A stretch of DNA of 64,000 bases from Pseudoalteromonas sp. A25 (GCF_009176705.1 NZ_AP021847.1:293501-357500), one strand, 5' to 3'; positions 9,217-18,928 are shown, counted from the first letter of the stretch. The notes: generated from the sequence alone by a model not told the origin. Numbers and translations are program-made.

Positions 9217-11733
9217 TTAGTGCGTTCCCGACTGCACTTCAATATCGAGTTGACGCTCGTTGTTCTCTTCGTCTAAATTTTGTATATCTTGCTGTACGGC
9301 TTCATTTGGCTCAACAAGTGTTTCAGGAAATAGATATTGCTTCAGCCACTGCTCTTGTTCCCATAAAACGTGGAGAATACTTTCGCGCGCTTTGTAACCG
9401 TGTCCTTCACTTGGCAGCATCACTAAACGAGCTTCTTTTCCTAGCCCCTTTAACGCAGCAAACATACGCTCTGACTGCATTGGAAAAGTGCCAGAGTTAG
9501 GATCTTCTTGTCCATGTATCATCAACATAGGCTCATTAATTTTATCTGCATGAAAAAACGGGGACATGTTGGCATACACGTCTTGAGCTTGCCAAAAGTC
9601 GCGCTCCTCACCTTGAAAACCAAATGGCGTTAACGTCCTGTTATATGCCCCACTGCGTGCAATACCTGCAACAAACAGATCAGAATGGGCAAGCAAATTA
9701 GCAACCATAAAAGCACCATATGAATGCCCAGCAATAGCTATCTTGTTTTTGTCTGCAACCCCTTTATCAACCAACACATTAACCGCAGCTTGTGCACTGG
9801 CAACTAGTTGTGTTCTAAAGCTATCATTCGGTAAGGCGCTCCCCTCACCCACAATTGGCATCTTAGGGTCGTCAAATACAGCAATGCCGTTTGCTAAATA
9901 AGGCATAGGTCCCCAGTAACCAAAATATGGGAATTCATAGGGTGATTCGCGCACCTGAGATGCTACTTTTTTATCTTTATACTCAAGTGGATATGCCCAC
10001 ATGAGTACTGGGATAGGCCCTTGCGTAACATCATAGTTTGCAGGTAAATACAAATTCCCTGTTAACTCAACACCATCATTGCGAGTGTATTTAAGCTGCT
10101 CTTTTTTAACACCATTAAACTCTGGGTAAGGATGAGAAAAGCGAGTCAATTGAGTTAAGGTGTTAAAGTTCAAATCGCGGATAAAGAAGTTCGGCTGCTC
10201 CGTTTTTGACTCTCTAATTGTCACAAAGCGCATGCCTTCATCATCGAGTAAACCTTTGATACGTTCATAATACGGTGCTTGCGATTGCCAAATACGCGTT
10301 GAACTATTCGTTTTTATATCATATCTGTCTAAAAATGGTCGGCTCCCCTCTTTTGAAGCCCCTTTACCATGTAAAAATAAATAACGCCCACCCACCAGTT
10401 TTAATACTTCAGAGCCTAAATCGCTGCGTGTAGTTATAAAATTGCCAGGGTTTTTGTAGGCATCGTTGTAGCTGCGCTCAGAAAAAACCACGCGATTTAG
10501 GTCTGCAGCTCTTGGTGTGATCACAGAAGTACGTACAGTGCGGTCACTAAAACGCCATTCGGTTAATAAGGCAACTTCGTCGTCAGCCCATAAAATGGAT
10601 GAAAAACGGTGTTCAACTTTTGCAAATAGCTCAGGCTCTCGTTTAAACGGCGCACTAATTGAATACAAATAATCATGATGTTCAACGTCATTTTTCATAT
10701 TTCCTTCATCTTGCGCGTGCGCCCATACCACAGTCGCACCTTCATCAGCACGCCATTGAAATGCTCTTGGACCACTACGAACGCTGTCAAAACCTTGTGG
10801 GATATTCTCTGCAAGAGGTTGCTTTGCAAGCTCATAAAGCGGAAAACCTGTCATTCCCCATATTTGCCAAACACTTGCAAAGCGCTCGTACGGCACCTGA
10901 TATGAAAAAGGCTCTGCTATCATACCCACAATTAAACTAGTGGAATCGGGAGATACACTGAAAGATTTTACCAAAGTAGGCTTGCCTATTGCCCTTGCTT
11001 TGGCATTTAAAGATATCTTTGCCAATTGCCCTTGAGCGTAGAACTTAAACTGGGCTTCATCGAATGGGCTTCTCAATAAGTTTTGATAGGTTCTTACTGG
11101 CGCCTTTTCACCACGACTTTGTTGAATAATAGGCACTACTTTTTGTGCTGTTGGTTGCAAAGCAGGTTGTCCGTGATTTACTGCAAAATTTACTACAATT
11201 GCTTTGCTATCAGGTAGCCACTCGTAGGGGATTTTAGTTATCACACCGTTAAGTGTTGACTGCGTTAGCTGAGTTGATTCGCGCTCTTTAACGTCATATA
11301 CCCAAAGCGTTGCATCACTTTGCTGTTCAACAACAAAGGCTAAATATCGACTGTCTGACGACCATTTTGGAAAGCGTATCACACCGTTAGCTGGTAAGCC
11401 GCTTGGGCGCAATACCGAGCCGGTGTCAACATGTTTGAACTCTAACGATACATAAGTGTGGCGAGATTTACGCATAAATGTTTGAGGGTTAAACTTGATA
11501 CCAGCTAACGCCTTTTCAGGACGGTTTAAGTCACTTAACGACACCACTCTTTGACGCTCTAACAAAGCCAACCATCGACCATCAGCACTAAGAAAACTAC
11601 TTGGGATCAACTTTGCATCCACTAGCTTCGCTATTGCTGGGCTTGGAGCCTGATAACCCGCTGGTTGCTCAGCTTTGCCAAACGCTGGCACTAAAGTGAC
11701 AATAATTAGTCCTAACAGCCAAATTTGCTTCAT
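9217..11733 (-). CDS. Exported prolyl-oligopeptidase-family (S9) serine peptidase
   Basis: An 838-residue secreted peptidase with a signal peptide (about 1-21). Residues ~30-560 form a beta-propeller-like region that restricts access to small peptides in this family. The C-terminal alpha/beta-hydrolase domain holds the catalytic triad: S671 in GHSYGAF, D744 in HGQEDPNSGTF and H778 in PSEGHGY. The long N-terminal part and the motif style resemble the S9D/glutamyl-endopeptidase branch more than dipeptidyl peptidase IV. The last ~35 residues are acidic and extend past the catalytic domain. It is first in a two-gene unit with the membrane protein at 8803-9213. Confidence 0.9.
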   Translation of the reverse strand: MKQIWLLGLIIVTLVPAFGKAEQPAGYQAPSPAIAKLVDAKLIPSSFLSADGRWLALLERQRVVSLSDLNRPEKALAGIKFNPQTFMRKSRHTYVSLEFKHVDTGSVLRPSGLPANGVIRFPKWSSDSRYLAFVVEQQSDATLWVYDVKERESTQLTQSTLNGVITKIPYEWLPDSKAIVVNFAVNHGQPALQPTAQKVVPIIQQSRGEKAPVRTYQNLLRSPFDEAQFKFYAQGQLAKISLNAKARAIGKPTLVKSFSVSPDSTSLIVGMIAEPFSYQVPYERFASVWQIWGMTGFPLYELAKQPLAENIPQGFDSVRSGPRAFQWRADEGATVVWAHAQDEGNMKNDVEHHDYLYSISAPFKREPELFAKVEHRFSSILWADDEVALLTEWRFSDRTVRTSVITPRAADLNRVVFSERSYNDAYKNPGNFITTRSDLGSEVLKLVGGRYLFLHGKGASKEGSRPFLDRYDIKTNSSTRIWQSQAPYYERIKGLLDDEGMRFVTIRESKTEQPNFFIRDLNFNTLTQLTRFSHPYPEFNGVKKEQLKYTRNDGVELTGNLYLPANYDVTQGPIPVLMWAYPLEYKDKKVASQVRESPYEFPYFGYWGPMPYLANGIAVFDDPKMPIVGEGSALPNDSFRTQLVASAQAAVNVLVDKGVADKNKIAIAGHSYGAFMVANLLAHSDLFVAGIARSGAYNRTLTPFGFQGEERDFWQAQDVYANMSPFFHADKINEPMLMIHGQEDPNSGTFPMQSERMFAALKGLGKEARLVMLPSEGHGYKARESILHVLWEQEQWLKQYLFPETLVEPNEAVQQDIQNLDEENNERQLDIEVQSGTH

Positions 11734-12019
11734 TATTTTTGTTGCCCTAACTTAGTTCGAACCTTCATTTCAACCGCACATAGTATACTTAAAAATCACA
11801 AATTTCAGCCCCCTTTAGCACTTTTGCTTAAGTTGCGGCTTTTTCTATTAAGGGCTTTGCGGTACCATATCTGGATGCTTAATATTGATTAAAGTGTAAA
11901 ATACAGCGGCAAATTGCCATAGGCTATGCGACCCACTCCCCTTTTGAACATTATCGTTACACAGGGTATTTTTAATCTGTAACCGAAGTACACACCTTAG
12001 TAGATGTGTCGTAGTAAAT

Positions 12020-13270
12020 GTGAGAATCATCACTGTGTGTAAACAAGTTTTAGTTATTGGCTATGTTTGGCCAGAACCCAACTCTTCAGCTGCTGGTAGC
12101 CACATGATGTCGCTACTGAAATTTTTTAAATCTCAGCAATGGCATGTTGAATTTGCGAGCCCCGCACAACCAACCGACCATATGACTGATTTATCGCAGT
12201 ACGATATAACAACTCAAAGCATTCAACTTAATTGCGCGAGTTTTGATGAATACGTGCAAAAGTTACAACCTGACATAGTCATGTTCGACCGCTTTATGAT
12301 GGAAGAGCAATTTGGCTGGCGAGTTGACCAGTTTGCCCCTAATGCATTAAAAATTCTCGATACAGAAGATTTGCAGTGTCTTCGTAACGCCCGCCATGAT
12401 GCGCATAAAGCAAAACGGCCACTAGTGCAAAGCGATCTTCACTCAGATCTGGCTAAACGAGAAATCGCGGCCATTTTACGCTGCGATCTCAGCCTCATTA
12501 TTTCTAGTTATGAAATGGCATTATTAACAGACACATATAAAGTTGACCCAGCGTTATTACATCATTTGCCATTTATGGTTGACCTAACGGATTTGCCCAG
12601 TTCGCTACCTGCGCGCAATGAGCGTCAGCACTTTATGACGATAGGCAACTTTAGGCATGCGCCGAACTGGGATGCCGTACTTTACTTACAAGAAATATGG
12701 CCACTCATTCGAAAGCAGCTTCCTAAAGCAGAGCTTCACATTTATGGCTCTTATCCTCCGCCAAAAGCAACTGCGCTTAATAATCCAAAAACAGGCTTTT
12801 TAATAAAAGGCTGGGCTGATGATGCACTTGAAGTGATGAAAAATAGCAGGGTATGCTTAGCGCCACTGCGATTTGGAGCGGGTATAAAAGGCAAGCTACT
12901 CGAAGCGATGATAACCCAGACTCCAAGTGTTACTACCCCAATAGGTGCTGAAGGTATGCATTTAGACCTACCGTGGCCAGGCAGTATTGCAACGAGCGCT
13001 CAAGATTTCGCAGATAAAGCCGTTGCGTTATATAATGATGAGCTAGCCTATACTCAAGCGCAAATAGCTGCCAGCAACGTATTAAACCACCTGTATGATA
13101 AAACCCAACTACAGCAACAGCTATTTGAAAAAATATCACTAATAATTAAAGATATAGAACTTCATCGCCAACACAATTTTGTTGGCCAAATGCTTAAACA
13201 TCATACTATGCGCAGCACTCAATATATGGCGCAGTGGATTGAAGCAAAAAATGTCAATAAAAATCGTTAA
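12020..13270 (+). CDS. Family 4-like glycosyltransferase, orphan
   Basis: About 416 residues with the GT-B architecture of family 4. The N-terminal acceptor half contains VLVIGYVWPEPNSSAAG, where the glycine-rich turn is typical. The C-terminal donor half contains FRHAPNWDAVLYL, LHIYGSYPP, and APLRFGAGIKGKLLEAM followed by TTPIGAEGM, which contact the nucleotide sugar. The start is uncertain: GTG at 12020 and GTG at 12035 are both possible and neither has a clear Shine-Dalgarno. No other polysaccharide gene lies nearby, so the acceptor and product cannot be inferred from context. Confidence 0.8.
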   Translation: MRIITVCKQVLVIGYVWPEPNSSAAGSHMMSLLKFFKSQQWHVEFASPAQPTDHMTDLSQYDITTQSIQLNCASFDEYVQKLQPDIVMFDRFMMEEQFGWRVDQFAPNALKILDTEDLQCLRNARHDAHKAKRPLVQSDLHSDLAKREIAAILRCDLSLIISSYEMALLTDTYKVDPALLHHLPFMVDLTDLPSSLPARNERQHFMTIGNFRHAPNWDAVLYLQEIWPLIRKQLPKAELHIYGSYPPPKATALNNPKTGFLIKGWADDALEVMKNSRVCLAPLRFGAGIKGKLLEAMITQTPSVTTPIGAEGMHLDLPWPGSIATSAQDFADKAVALYNDELAYTQAQIAASNVLNHLYDKTQLQQQLFEKISLIIKDIELHRQHNFVGQMLKHHTMRSTQYMAQWIEAKNVNKNR

Positions 13271-13356
13271 ATAGCCTAGACTTTGCAATGAAAGCGATTA
13301 GAATGCGCAGCAATTCCAATCGCTCCATTCACCGCCTGTAATCTCACAGAAGGTCA

Positions 13357-14619
13357 ATGGTTGGTCATTCTTTTACTTTAGGTTTCACACAGTTGAACAC
13401 AGCTACCTTTACTCAAAAGCGCAAGTTTATTGTAAAACTTGGTAAGATGTTGCACAAATATGGTACGCCTGCATACCGCCTTGAAGCGCATCTTATGGAG
13501 GTTGCAACACACTTAGGCTTAAAGTCGTCATTTGTCATGTCTCCAACCTCAGTGACATTTGTGATTTGGACCGAGGGCCACGAGGAAGAATATACTCATG
13601 TAGCGCGAGTAGACCCAGGCGATCATGATTTAGGCTCGTTAGCAGACACCGATGATGTAGTGAATAAAATGCTGTCTGGTCAACTGACCGTTGAACAAGC
13701 CGATGCTGAACTAGAAGCTATCAGTAAACAAAAGGCGCCCTACAGCAAGCTTATGACAGGTTTTGCATTTTCAGTTTCAGGTGCTGCGTTCGCAATGCTT
13801 ATGGGAACAAGCTGGAACGATGTGCTTTGGTCAGGGCTGTTGTCTATTGTGGTATTTTTGTTTGTGCTTTGGTCAGCGCGCTCTAAACGTGTAACGCACA
13901 TGCTTGAACCTTTGGTTGCAATCGTGGCAGCGATTGGGGCATGCGCTATAAGTAGCTATATCGACCCAAGCGTTAATATTCGCTTAGTGGTGCTATCCGC
14001 AATCATTGTGTTTATTCCCGGTCTTGCGTTAGCGCTTGCTTTTGCAGAGTTATCATCAAGGCATTTGGTCTCGGGCACCGCCCGTGTCATGGACTCACTC
14101 ATGCTATTATTTAAACTGTACTTTGGTGCATTTCTTGGTATTAGCATTGGCTTTTCGATGTTTGGGATAACCGATTTTGTCCAGCCCACCCCACTCCCTA
14201 AATGGACTGCTTGGTTGGCTATTTTACTACTGTGTTTAAGCTTGATTGTTATTTTTAGAACAAAATTAAAGCACGCAAGTTGGTCAATCGCTTCTGGCTT
14301 TATTGCATATGCAGCCAGCATAAGTGCTGCAGTCTATTTTGACTATTCTATTGGTGCATTCGTTGGCGCTTTTGCTGTTGGGGTATTTAGTAACTTATTC
14401 AACCGCATAGTTAACGCACCCGCTTCAATTGTAGCGATGCAAGGCTTGATAGTATTAGTACCGGGCTCTAAAACATACATTGGCTTAAATTCCCTTATCG
14501 AGGGGCAGAGTTTTGTGCATGCAGATCACATCGGACAACAAACATTCTTGATATTTATGTCGTTGCTCGCTGGTTTAATTTTTGCGAACGTGGCATTGCC
14601 ACCAAAAAAAGCCCTTTAA
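13357..14619 (+). CDS. thrE: ThrE-type threonine/serine exporter (fused YjjP-YjjB)
   Basis: 420 residues combining the two halves that are separate YjjP and YjjB in E. coli. Residues ~20-145 are the soluble domain: KLGKMLHKYGTPAYRLE and SFVMSPTSVTFVIW are characteristic. About ten membrane spans follow, with IPGLALALAFAELSSRHLVSGTAR and FSNLFNRIVNAPASIVAMQG as conserved segments. The family exports threonine and serine using the proton gradient. The start is ATG with AGAAGG a few bases upstream. The stop codon lies inside the hairpin at 14604-14629, which serves the convergent two-component operon. Confidence 0.85.
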   Translation: MVGHSFTLGFTQLNTATFTQKRKFIVKLGKMLHKYGTPAYRLEAHLMEVATHLGLKSSFVMSPTSVTFVIWTEGHEEEYTHVARVDPGDHDLGSLADTDDVVNKMLSGQLTVEQADAELEAISKQKAPYSKLMTGFAFSVSGAAFAMLMGTSWNDVLWSGLLSIVVFLFVLWSARSKRVTHMLEPLVAIVAAIGACAISSYIDPSVNIRLVVLSAIIVFIPGLALALAFAELSSRHLVSGTARVMDSLMLLFKLYFGAFLGISIGFSMFGITDFVQPTPLPKWTAWLAILLLCLSLIVIFRTKLKHASWSIASGFIAYAASISAAVYFDYSIGAFVGAFAVGVFSNLFNRIVNAPASIVAMQGLIVLVPGSKTYIGLNSLIEGQSFVHADHIGQQTFLIFMSLLAGLIFANVALPPKKAL

Positions 14620-14629
14620 ATAAGGGCTT
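14604..14629 (-). terminator. Terminator overlapping the thrE stop, for the minus-strand two-component operon
   Basis: AAGCCCTT (14609-14616) and AAGGGCTT (14622-14629) form a perfect 8-bp stem with a 5-base loop. The run of seven A at 14604-14610 becomes a U tract when read on the minus strand, so it is best oriented for the response regulator gene that ends at 14679. The thrE stop codon lies in the loop region. Confidence 0.8.
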
Positions 14630-14678
14630 AATCACAAATTTAGGATTGTTTAGGGACTATTTTGTTTAATAAGTTATT

Positions 14679-15305
14679 TTATATTAAACATTCATTAATC
14701 GCTTTTACTACTGCCTGTGTTCTATCTTTTACGTTTAATTTGGCCAACACTGTAGAAACATGATTACGAATAGTCCCCTCAGAGTTGTTTAATTGCTCAG
14801 CAATCGCTTTATTTGATAACCCAAGCGACATACATTTGAGTACTTCATGTTCTTTTTTGGTTAATGACTCCGTTTTCGCCGCGGTTTGCTTTAACATATA
14901 TCGGGTTATCGTTTCTTGTAAGACAAGTTCGCCGCCATACACCGCTTTGATTGCCCTTATTAAACTTTCTAACTCTGCATTTTTTAAGATGTAACCACGT
15001 GCACCAAGATGTATTGCTTTGACCAACACATCACAATCTTCAAAAGTGGTGATAATTAATACCTTGGTGTTGTTGTTTTGGCTTTTCATCGTTTGCAATA
15101 CTTCAAGCCCGGTTTTTTCTGGCATGCGCATATCAAGCAAAACCAGATCATATTGCTTTTCAGCCAATAGCGTTAAGCAGACTTCGCCATTTTCTGCACA
15201 GTCCTTTACATGAATGGCTTCATCAAGTTCTAGCAAGCTTTTTAGCCCCATACGCACAAGCGTTTGGTCTTCAACCAATAAGCAGTTTATGATCTCGTTA
15301 CTCAT
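14679..15305 (-). CDS. NarL/FixJ-family response regulator
   Basis: 208 residues: an N-terminal receiver domain (about 5-122) with LVLLDMRMPEKTGLEVL containing the phosphorylated aspartate, a conserved TTFED and the switch lysine in YILKNAE, then a LuxR-type helix-turn-helix (about 145-205; LTKKEHEVLKCMSLGLSNKA). It overlaps the upstream histidine kinase gene by 8 bases and is therefore its partner. The kinase gene is divergent from an acyltransferase gene at 16609, which is a candidate target, but no binding site is recognised. Confidence 0.93.
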   Translation of the reverse strand: MSNEIINCLLVEDQTLVRMGLKSLLELDEAIHVKDCAENGEVCLTLLAEKQYDLVLLDMRMPEKTGLEVLQTMKSQNNNTKVLIITTFEDCDVLVKAIHLGARGYILKNAELESLIRAIKAVYGGELVLQETITRYMLKQTAAKTESLTKKEHEVLKCMSLGLSNKAIAEQLNNSEGTIRNHVSTVLAKLNVKDRTQAVVKAINECLI

Positions 15306-16440
15306 AATCAGCCTCTTGAAACGTTAACGGAAATGAAATTTCACTGATTAATCGGTCTTTGAGAATACTTTGTTTAAACGTGCCAGATAATTGCTCTAGC
15401 CTTTCACCTAAACCTTTTAGCCCATTACCCGGTTTTGGTTGTTTAACTTCTTTTTGATTGTGCAGCGCGCTCACTCTGAGCCAAGGTGCATTGCTATTAC
15501 TTTCAGTAAATTGCACAATTTGTACCGTAAATTCAATTTCAGTCGCTTTGGTGTGTTTTAGCGTATTGCTAATCATTTCCTGACAAAATCGTACCACACA
15601 TATGCTTTGTTGCTGTGTAAGTGTTACAAGCTCATCTGAGATTGATAGTTTACAATTTAGTTGCGGGGTCGCAGCAAATACCTGCTCTAAGCTATCCTCG
15701 AGTACTGCGTGCTTTTGCCGTTGCTTAGAAACGATTTCTCTGACTTCATCAAGCACATCTTGACTTAAACGATGGCAAAGCGATATTGCGTCTAACGTCT
15801 CACTAGACGCCTGTCGTTTGGCTAGATCTAAGTTGATACTCAACGCAGTTAACTTATGCCCCAGCGTATCATGTAACTCCCTCGATAAGCTCAACCTTTC
15901 TTGCTCTGCCCCCATTGCCGCCACCAAGCTTTGTGTTGCTTTAAGCTCTTTATAGTTTTGTTTTGATTGATAATGAATATTTAAACTCTCTACGATCCTT
16001 CGACTAACGAACCAATTCATAAGCGAAAAGAAAAACCAAACTAGCAAGGTAGCCCATGGGATGCTCCCCTCCCATCTTTGCCAATGCGTGATGCAGTACG
16101 CACTTAAAATAGCGATCACGCACAGCAGCATTTTAAACGCAGAAAAGTGCGCACTAAAAATTGCAGTAAACATCACCAAATGAATAAACACTAAACTCGT
16201 CGTTGTAAGCTGCATCAACCAAACTAGCAGCATAAAATAGACGCTGGCAGCATGATTAACATAATCATTCGGTCTTTTTATGATAAACCACAATAAACAT
16301 AACAATGCCAAATGGATTGGTGTTTGCATAAATATACTGAGTTGCGAATCGGCGTAATAAAAACACGCTATTGTTACTCCCAGCCAAGAAGCAATCGTTG
16401 AGTAACTCCAGTCAGTTGTGTGTCGTATGGTTTGTTCCAT
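15298..16440 (-). CDS. NarL-type (HisKA_3) sensor histidine kinase with membrane sensor
   Basis: 380 residues. The first ~155 residues contain about five or six membrane spans and little periplasmic sequence, so the stimulus is probably sensed in the membrane. The dimerisation box is SLSRELHDTLGHKLTALSIN with the phospho-accepting His in ELHDTLGH. The ATPase domain shows EMISNTLKHTKAT (N box) and GNGLKGLGERLEQLSG (G box). This is the layout of DesK-like kinases. The gene overlaps its response regulator by 8 bases. Confidence 0.9.
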   Translation of the reverse strand: MEQTIRHTTDWSYSTIASWLGVTIACFYYADSQLSIFMQTPIHLALLCLLWFIIKRPNDYVNHAASVYFMLLVWLMQLTTTSLVFIHLVMFTAIFSAHFSAFKMLLCVIAILSAYCITHWQRWEGSIPWATLLVWFFFSLMNWFVSRRIVESLNIHYQSKQNYKELKATQSLVAAMGAEQERLSLSRELHDTLGHKLTALSINLDLAKRQASSETLDAISLCHRLSQDVLDEVREIVSKQRQKHAVLEDSLEQVFAATPQLNCKLSISDELVTLTQQQSICVVRFCQEMISNTLKHTKATEIEFTVQIVQFTESNSNAPWLRVSALHNQKEVKQPKPGNGLKGLGERLEQLSGTFKQSILKDRLISEISFPLTFQEADYE

Positions 16441-16608
16441 TATTATTTTTGCTCTAACCCAGTAAAAAGTGTACCCATTTATTATCTCAAGCCACCACCT
16501 TTTGCACCAGTGATAAATGTCATAGAAAATAACGTGATAGGCATCACATTTTTTACCATTGGGGTTTCGTTATGCTAGCTGCACTTTCTATTTTTATAGG
16601 TGATTTAG

Positions 16609-17754
16609 ATGTTTAACGATGCCAGATATCATTTTATGGATAACTTGCGTGCTCAAGCTCTATTGCTTGGTATCATTTACCATGCGGCTTTAGCTTACAG
16701 CCCATTTATGCAAAACTTATGGTTTACTGCAGACCCAAAATCAAACTATGCTTTTGACTTACTCAGCCACTGGCTACATCTCTTTAGGATGCCTGCTTTC
16801 TTTATCATCGCAGGCTTTTTCGCGCACCTTCTATTAGCAGCAAAAGGAAGCAAAATATTTTTGTGGCATCGCACAAAACGTCTTGCTTTGCCATTTATTG
16901 TTTTTTTACCATTATTGAGCATTGCATTTATCTTTTCTCTCAAGTGGCAAGCCTCGATTGTCACAAATCTTCCACCCATTTTTGAACTGTTCAGCCATAT
17001 GAAAGAGCCACAGTTAAGCTCTATGCACCTTTGGTTTTTGTGGAATCTATTTGGCTTTTGCGTGCTCTTTACTTTGTTTTGGCAAAAAAAGAAGGTGCTA
17101 TTTTGTATTCTTGATATGTTTAACAACCCTCTCGTATTAATAGTTCTGCTACCTTTGCTTATTTCATGCTCACTCTATTTTCAATACGTTCCTTTTAGCG
17201 CCCCGGACAAACTTACTATTGAGCTGTGGTCATATGGATTTTATGGTGTTTTCTTTTTTTTCGGAGCAAGCTTATATCAAAATCTAACCTTACTTGAAAA
17301 GCTAAAGCCATACGCTAAATACTTATTTTTAATAGGCATTGTGAGCTACAGCATATACTTACAACGATTACCTGAACCGTTCAGTATTGAGCAAGTTATT
17401 CTCTTTGCACAACTAGGTGAAGCAAACATATCCGGTGCTAATCACCTGCTCACTGTGGTTATACAGAGTATCTCAATCGTTAGCTGGTCATTATTGGCGG
17501 TGGTGTTGGCATATCAATTTATGTCTCACACGAATGCAATACTCCGCTATGTCAGCGATGCCTCATACTGGGTTTATCTTATTCATTTTCCGGTATTAGT
17601 TGTTGTACAAATACCATTGATAGATTTATCTCTGTCAATTTTTGTTAAATATATACTGAGTGTATTAGGCACTTTATTTGTCTGTTTTGCCAGTTACCAT
17701 CTCATAGTTAGACGCAGCTTTATTGGTGTATTTTTAAACGGGAAAAGATACTAG
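16609..17754 (+). CDS. Acyltransferase 3 family integral membrane protein (OpgC-like)
   Basis: 381 residues with about ten membrane spans. The N-terminus YHFMDNLRAQALLLGIIYHAAL matches the family opening, with an arginine and a histidine that are normally catalytic, and the span ending FRMPAFFIIAGFFAH is typical. The C-terminal YVSDASYWVYLIHFPVLVVVQ is the conserved last-spans segment. Such enzymes move acyl groups onto extracytoplasmic glycans or small molecules; similarity is to the MdoC/OpgC-like subgroup, but there is no glucan gene nearby. It is divergent from the NarL-type two-component operon, sharing a 168-base intergenic region. Confidence 0.8.
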   Translation: MFNDARYHFMDNLRAQALLLGIIYHAALAYSPFMQNLWFTADPKSNYAFDLLSHWLHLFRMPAFFIIAGFFAHLLLAAKGSKIFLWHRTKRLALPFIVFLPLLSIAFIFSLKWQASIVTNLPPIFELFSHMKEPQLSSMHLWFLWNLFGFCVLFTLFWQKKKVLFCILDMFNNPLVLIVLLPLLISCSLYFQYVPFSAPDKLTIELWSYGFYGVFFFFGASLYQNLTLLEKLKPYAKYLFLIGIVSYSIYLQRLPEPFSIEQVILFAQLGEANISGANHLLTVVIQSISIVSWSLLAVVLAYQFMSHTNAILRYVSDASYWVYLIHFPVLVVVQIPLIDLSLSIFVKYILSVLGTLFVCFASYHLIVRRSFIGVFLNGKRY

Positions 17755-17768
17755 ATCATTGTCATGCA

Positions 17769-17792
17769 TAGGCGAGGACTTCTGCTCGCCTA
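17769..17792 (+). terminator. Hairpin after the acyltransferase gene
   Basis: TAGGCGAG and CTCGCCTA form an 8-bp perfect stem with an 8-base loop, 14 bases after the acyltransferase stop. The U tract is weak (GCAGAGGCTTTAAG), so termination efficiency is uncertain. It may also serve the convergent gene at 17810. Confidence 0.55.
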
Positions 17793-17809
17793 GCAGAGGC
17801 TTTAAGTAT

Positions 17810-18268
17810 TTAATCAGTATGGATATCATACCAAATTCCGTATTTATCACCTTGATAGATAAGAAAATTAAATAAGTAGCCACTTGCCAACATGATCAAT
17901 CCTCCCGCCAGAGCAGCTTCACTTACAAAGCCCAAGCAACAGAACACAAAACCACTGATATGTGCCAAAAACTGCACACGAGTCGCTGAACGTCTAGTTG
18001 GTCTGGCCTGCAAAAAATTAAACACAAACCATATTTTCAAAAACAGTGGTAAAGTCTGCCAGTTGTCTTCATTTTTATCTATCATAAATTGCTCCTGTTG
18101 TAGCTGTTTAATATCTACGTCAAGTGCACTGGCCAAACATTTTAATGATTCGATACTCGCGTTTTGACCATTTTCAATACGTTGAATAGTCCTAACATTA
18201 AGACCCGCCATATTGGCAAGTTGCTCTTGAGTTAAGTGCTTGCTCAAGCGAAGCTGTTTTAAAATCAT
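17810..18268 (-). CDS. XRE-family helix-turn-helix protein with two membrane spans
   Basis: 152 residues. Residues 1-60 form a clear XRE helix-turn-helix (LRLSKHLTQEQLANMAGLNV, RTIQRIENGQ). After a short linker come two hydrophobic spans (about 101-117 and 119-137) and a short polar tail. This layout suggests a DNA-binding domain tethered to the inner membrane. The regulated genes are unknown; there is no obvious partner toxin or phage gene nearby. The start is the ATG directly before ILKQLRLSK. Confidence 0.8.
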   Translation of the reverse strand: MILKQLRLSKHLTQEQLANMAGLNVRTIQRIENGQNASIESLKCLASALDVDIKQLQQEQFMIDKNEDNWQTLPLFLKIWFVFNFLQARPTRRSATRVQFLAHISGFVFCCLGFVSEAALAGGLIMLASGYLFNFLIYQGDKYGIWYDIHTD

Positions 18269-18497
18269 GCTTTATACCCTTGCACTTTATTTCTCACAGG
18301 TTGGCACATATTTTTCTAATCGCTTACGACTTCTACCCGACAGGCAAACAATGTGAAACTATAAGCTTTTATATCAAGCAATTATAAAAAACATGAGTAT
18401 TGAACGGTATTGAAAGATCATACTTTAACTAGTGGAAAAGTGATATGAAGTAGCCAGATAGAATACAGGAAGGCTTAGGAAGTAAACACATAACAAG

Positions 18498-18529
18498 GTT
18501 AAACAGCCAACAAAGGTTGGCTGTTTAAC
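18498..18529 (-). terminator. 14-bp stem hairpin after the protease-lipoprotein operon
   Basis: GTTAAACAGCCAAC (18498-18511) and GTTGGCTGTTTAAC (18516-18529) pair perfectly around a 4-base loop, 10 bases beyond the lipoprotein stop on the minus strand. There is no long U tract in that direction. It is a likely transcript end or 3' stabilising hairpin. Confidence 0.6.
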
Positions 18530-18538
18530 TTTATCACT

Positions 18539-18928
18539 TTAAGGTAAACACTTAGACTCCATATGCATATTGAACTTTGCAGCGAATGCTTGTAGTGCAG
18601 CTGCTTTCTCGCGTTCACTATCGCTTTTGAGCACGTCATCTGAAGCAGCAATAAGCCAAGTTTGGCAACCTTCCCTTAGGCTTAAAGGTCCGCGTGCCAT
18701 ACCCACTTTTGGATAAAAGTAACCTCTTCTGTTGAGTGCTATTAATCCAAAAACTTGTTCAGCTTCATGCGCTTTAATAACTTGTTCAACAGGGTTATCG
18801 ACAAACCACTCAAGCGCTCTTTGCTCATTTACCAAAGCGGTTGGCAATGGGCTGGGTTGATCTTTTGCTACCATTTCGCAACCACTTAACAAACATAATG
18901 CAAGTAAACCGATACTGAATTTAAGCAT
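18539..18928 (-). CDS. Hypothetical lipoprotein translationally coupled to the metzincin protease
   Basis: About 129 residues. The start is set at the ATG at 18928, which lies inside the stop region of the upstream protease gene (8-base overlap) and is preceded by AAAGGA at good spacing. An earlier in-frame start would discard that signal. The N-terminus MLKFSIGLLALCLLSGCEM is a lipoprotein signal with lipobox LSGC. The rest has no membrane span and no recognised domain; two further cysteines (in EGCQTW and ESKCLP) could form a disulfide. Strict coupling to the protease suggests a role in its secretion or control, which is inference. Confidence 0.75.
   Translation of the reverse strand: MLKFSIGLLALCLLSGCEMVAKDQPSPLPTALVNEQRALEWFVDNPVEQVIKAHEAEQVFGLIALNRRGYFYPKVGMARGPLSLREGCQTWLIAASDDVLKSDSEREKAAALQAFAAKFNMHMESKCLP

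Noticed and set aside
9189..9500. 103-residue frame opposite the end of the S9 peptidase
   Set aside because: Antisense shadow; spans the junction of two coupled minus-strand genes.
17810..18268. XRE regulator considered as antitoxin
   Set aside because: No small toxin-like gene is adjacent, and it has membrane spans, unlike typical antitoxins.
14679..18268. Possible genomic island or prophage
   Set aside because: No integrase, phage structural genes, tRNA attachment site or direct repeats; composition looks like its surroundings.
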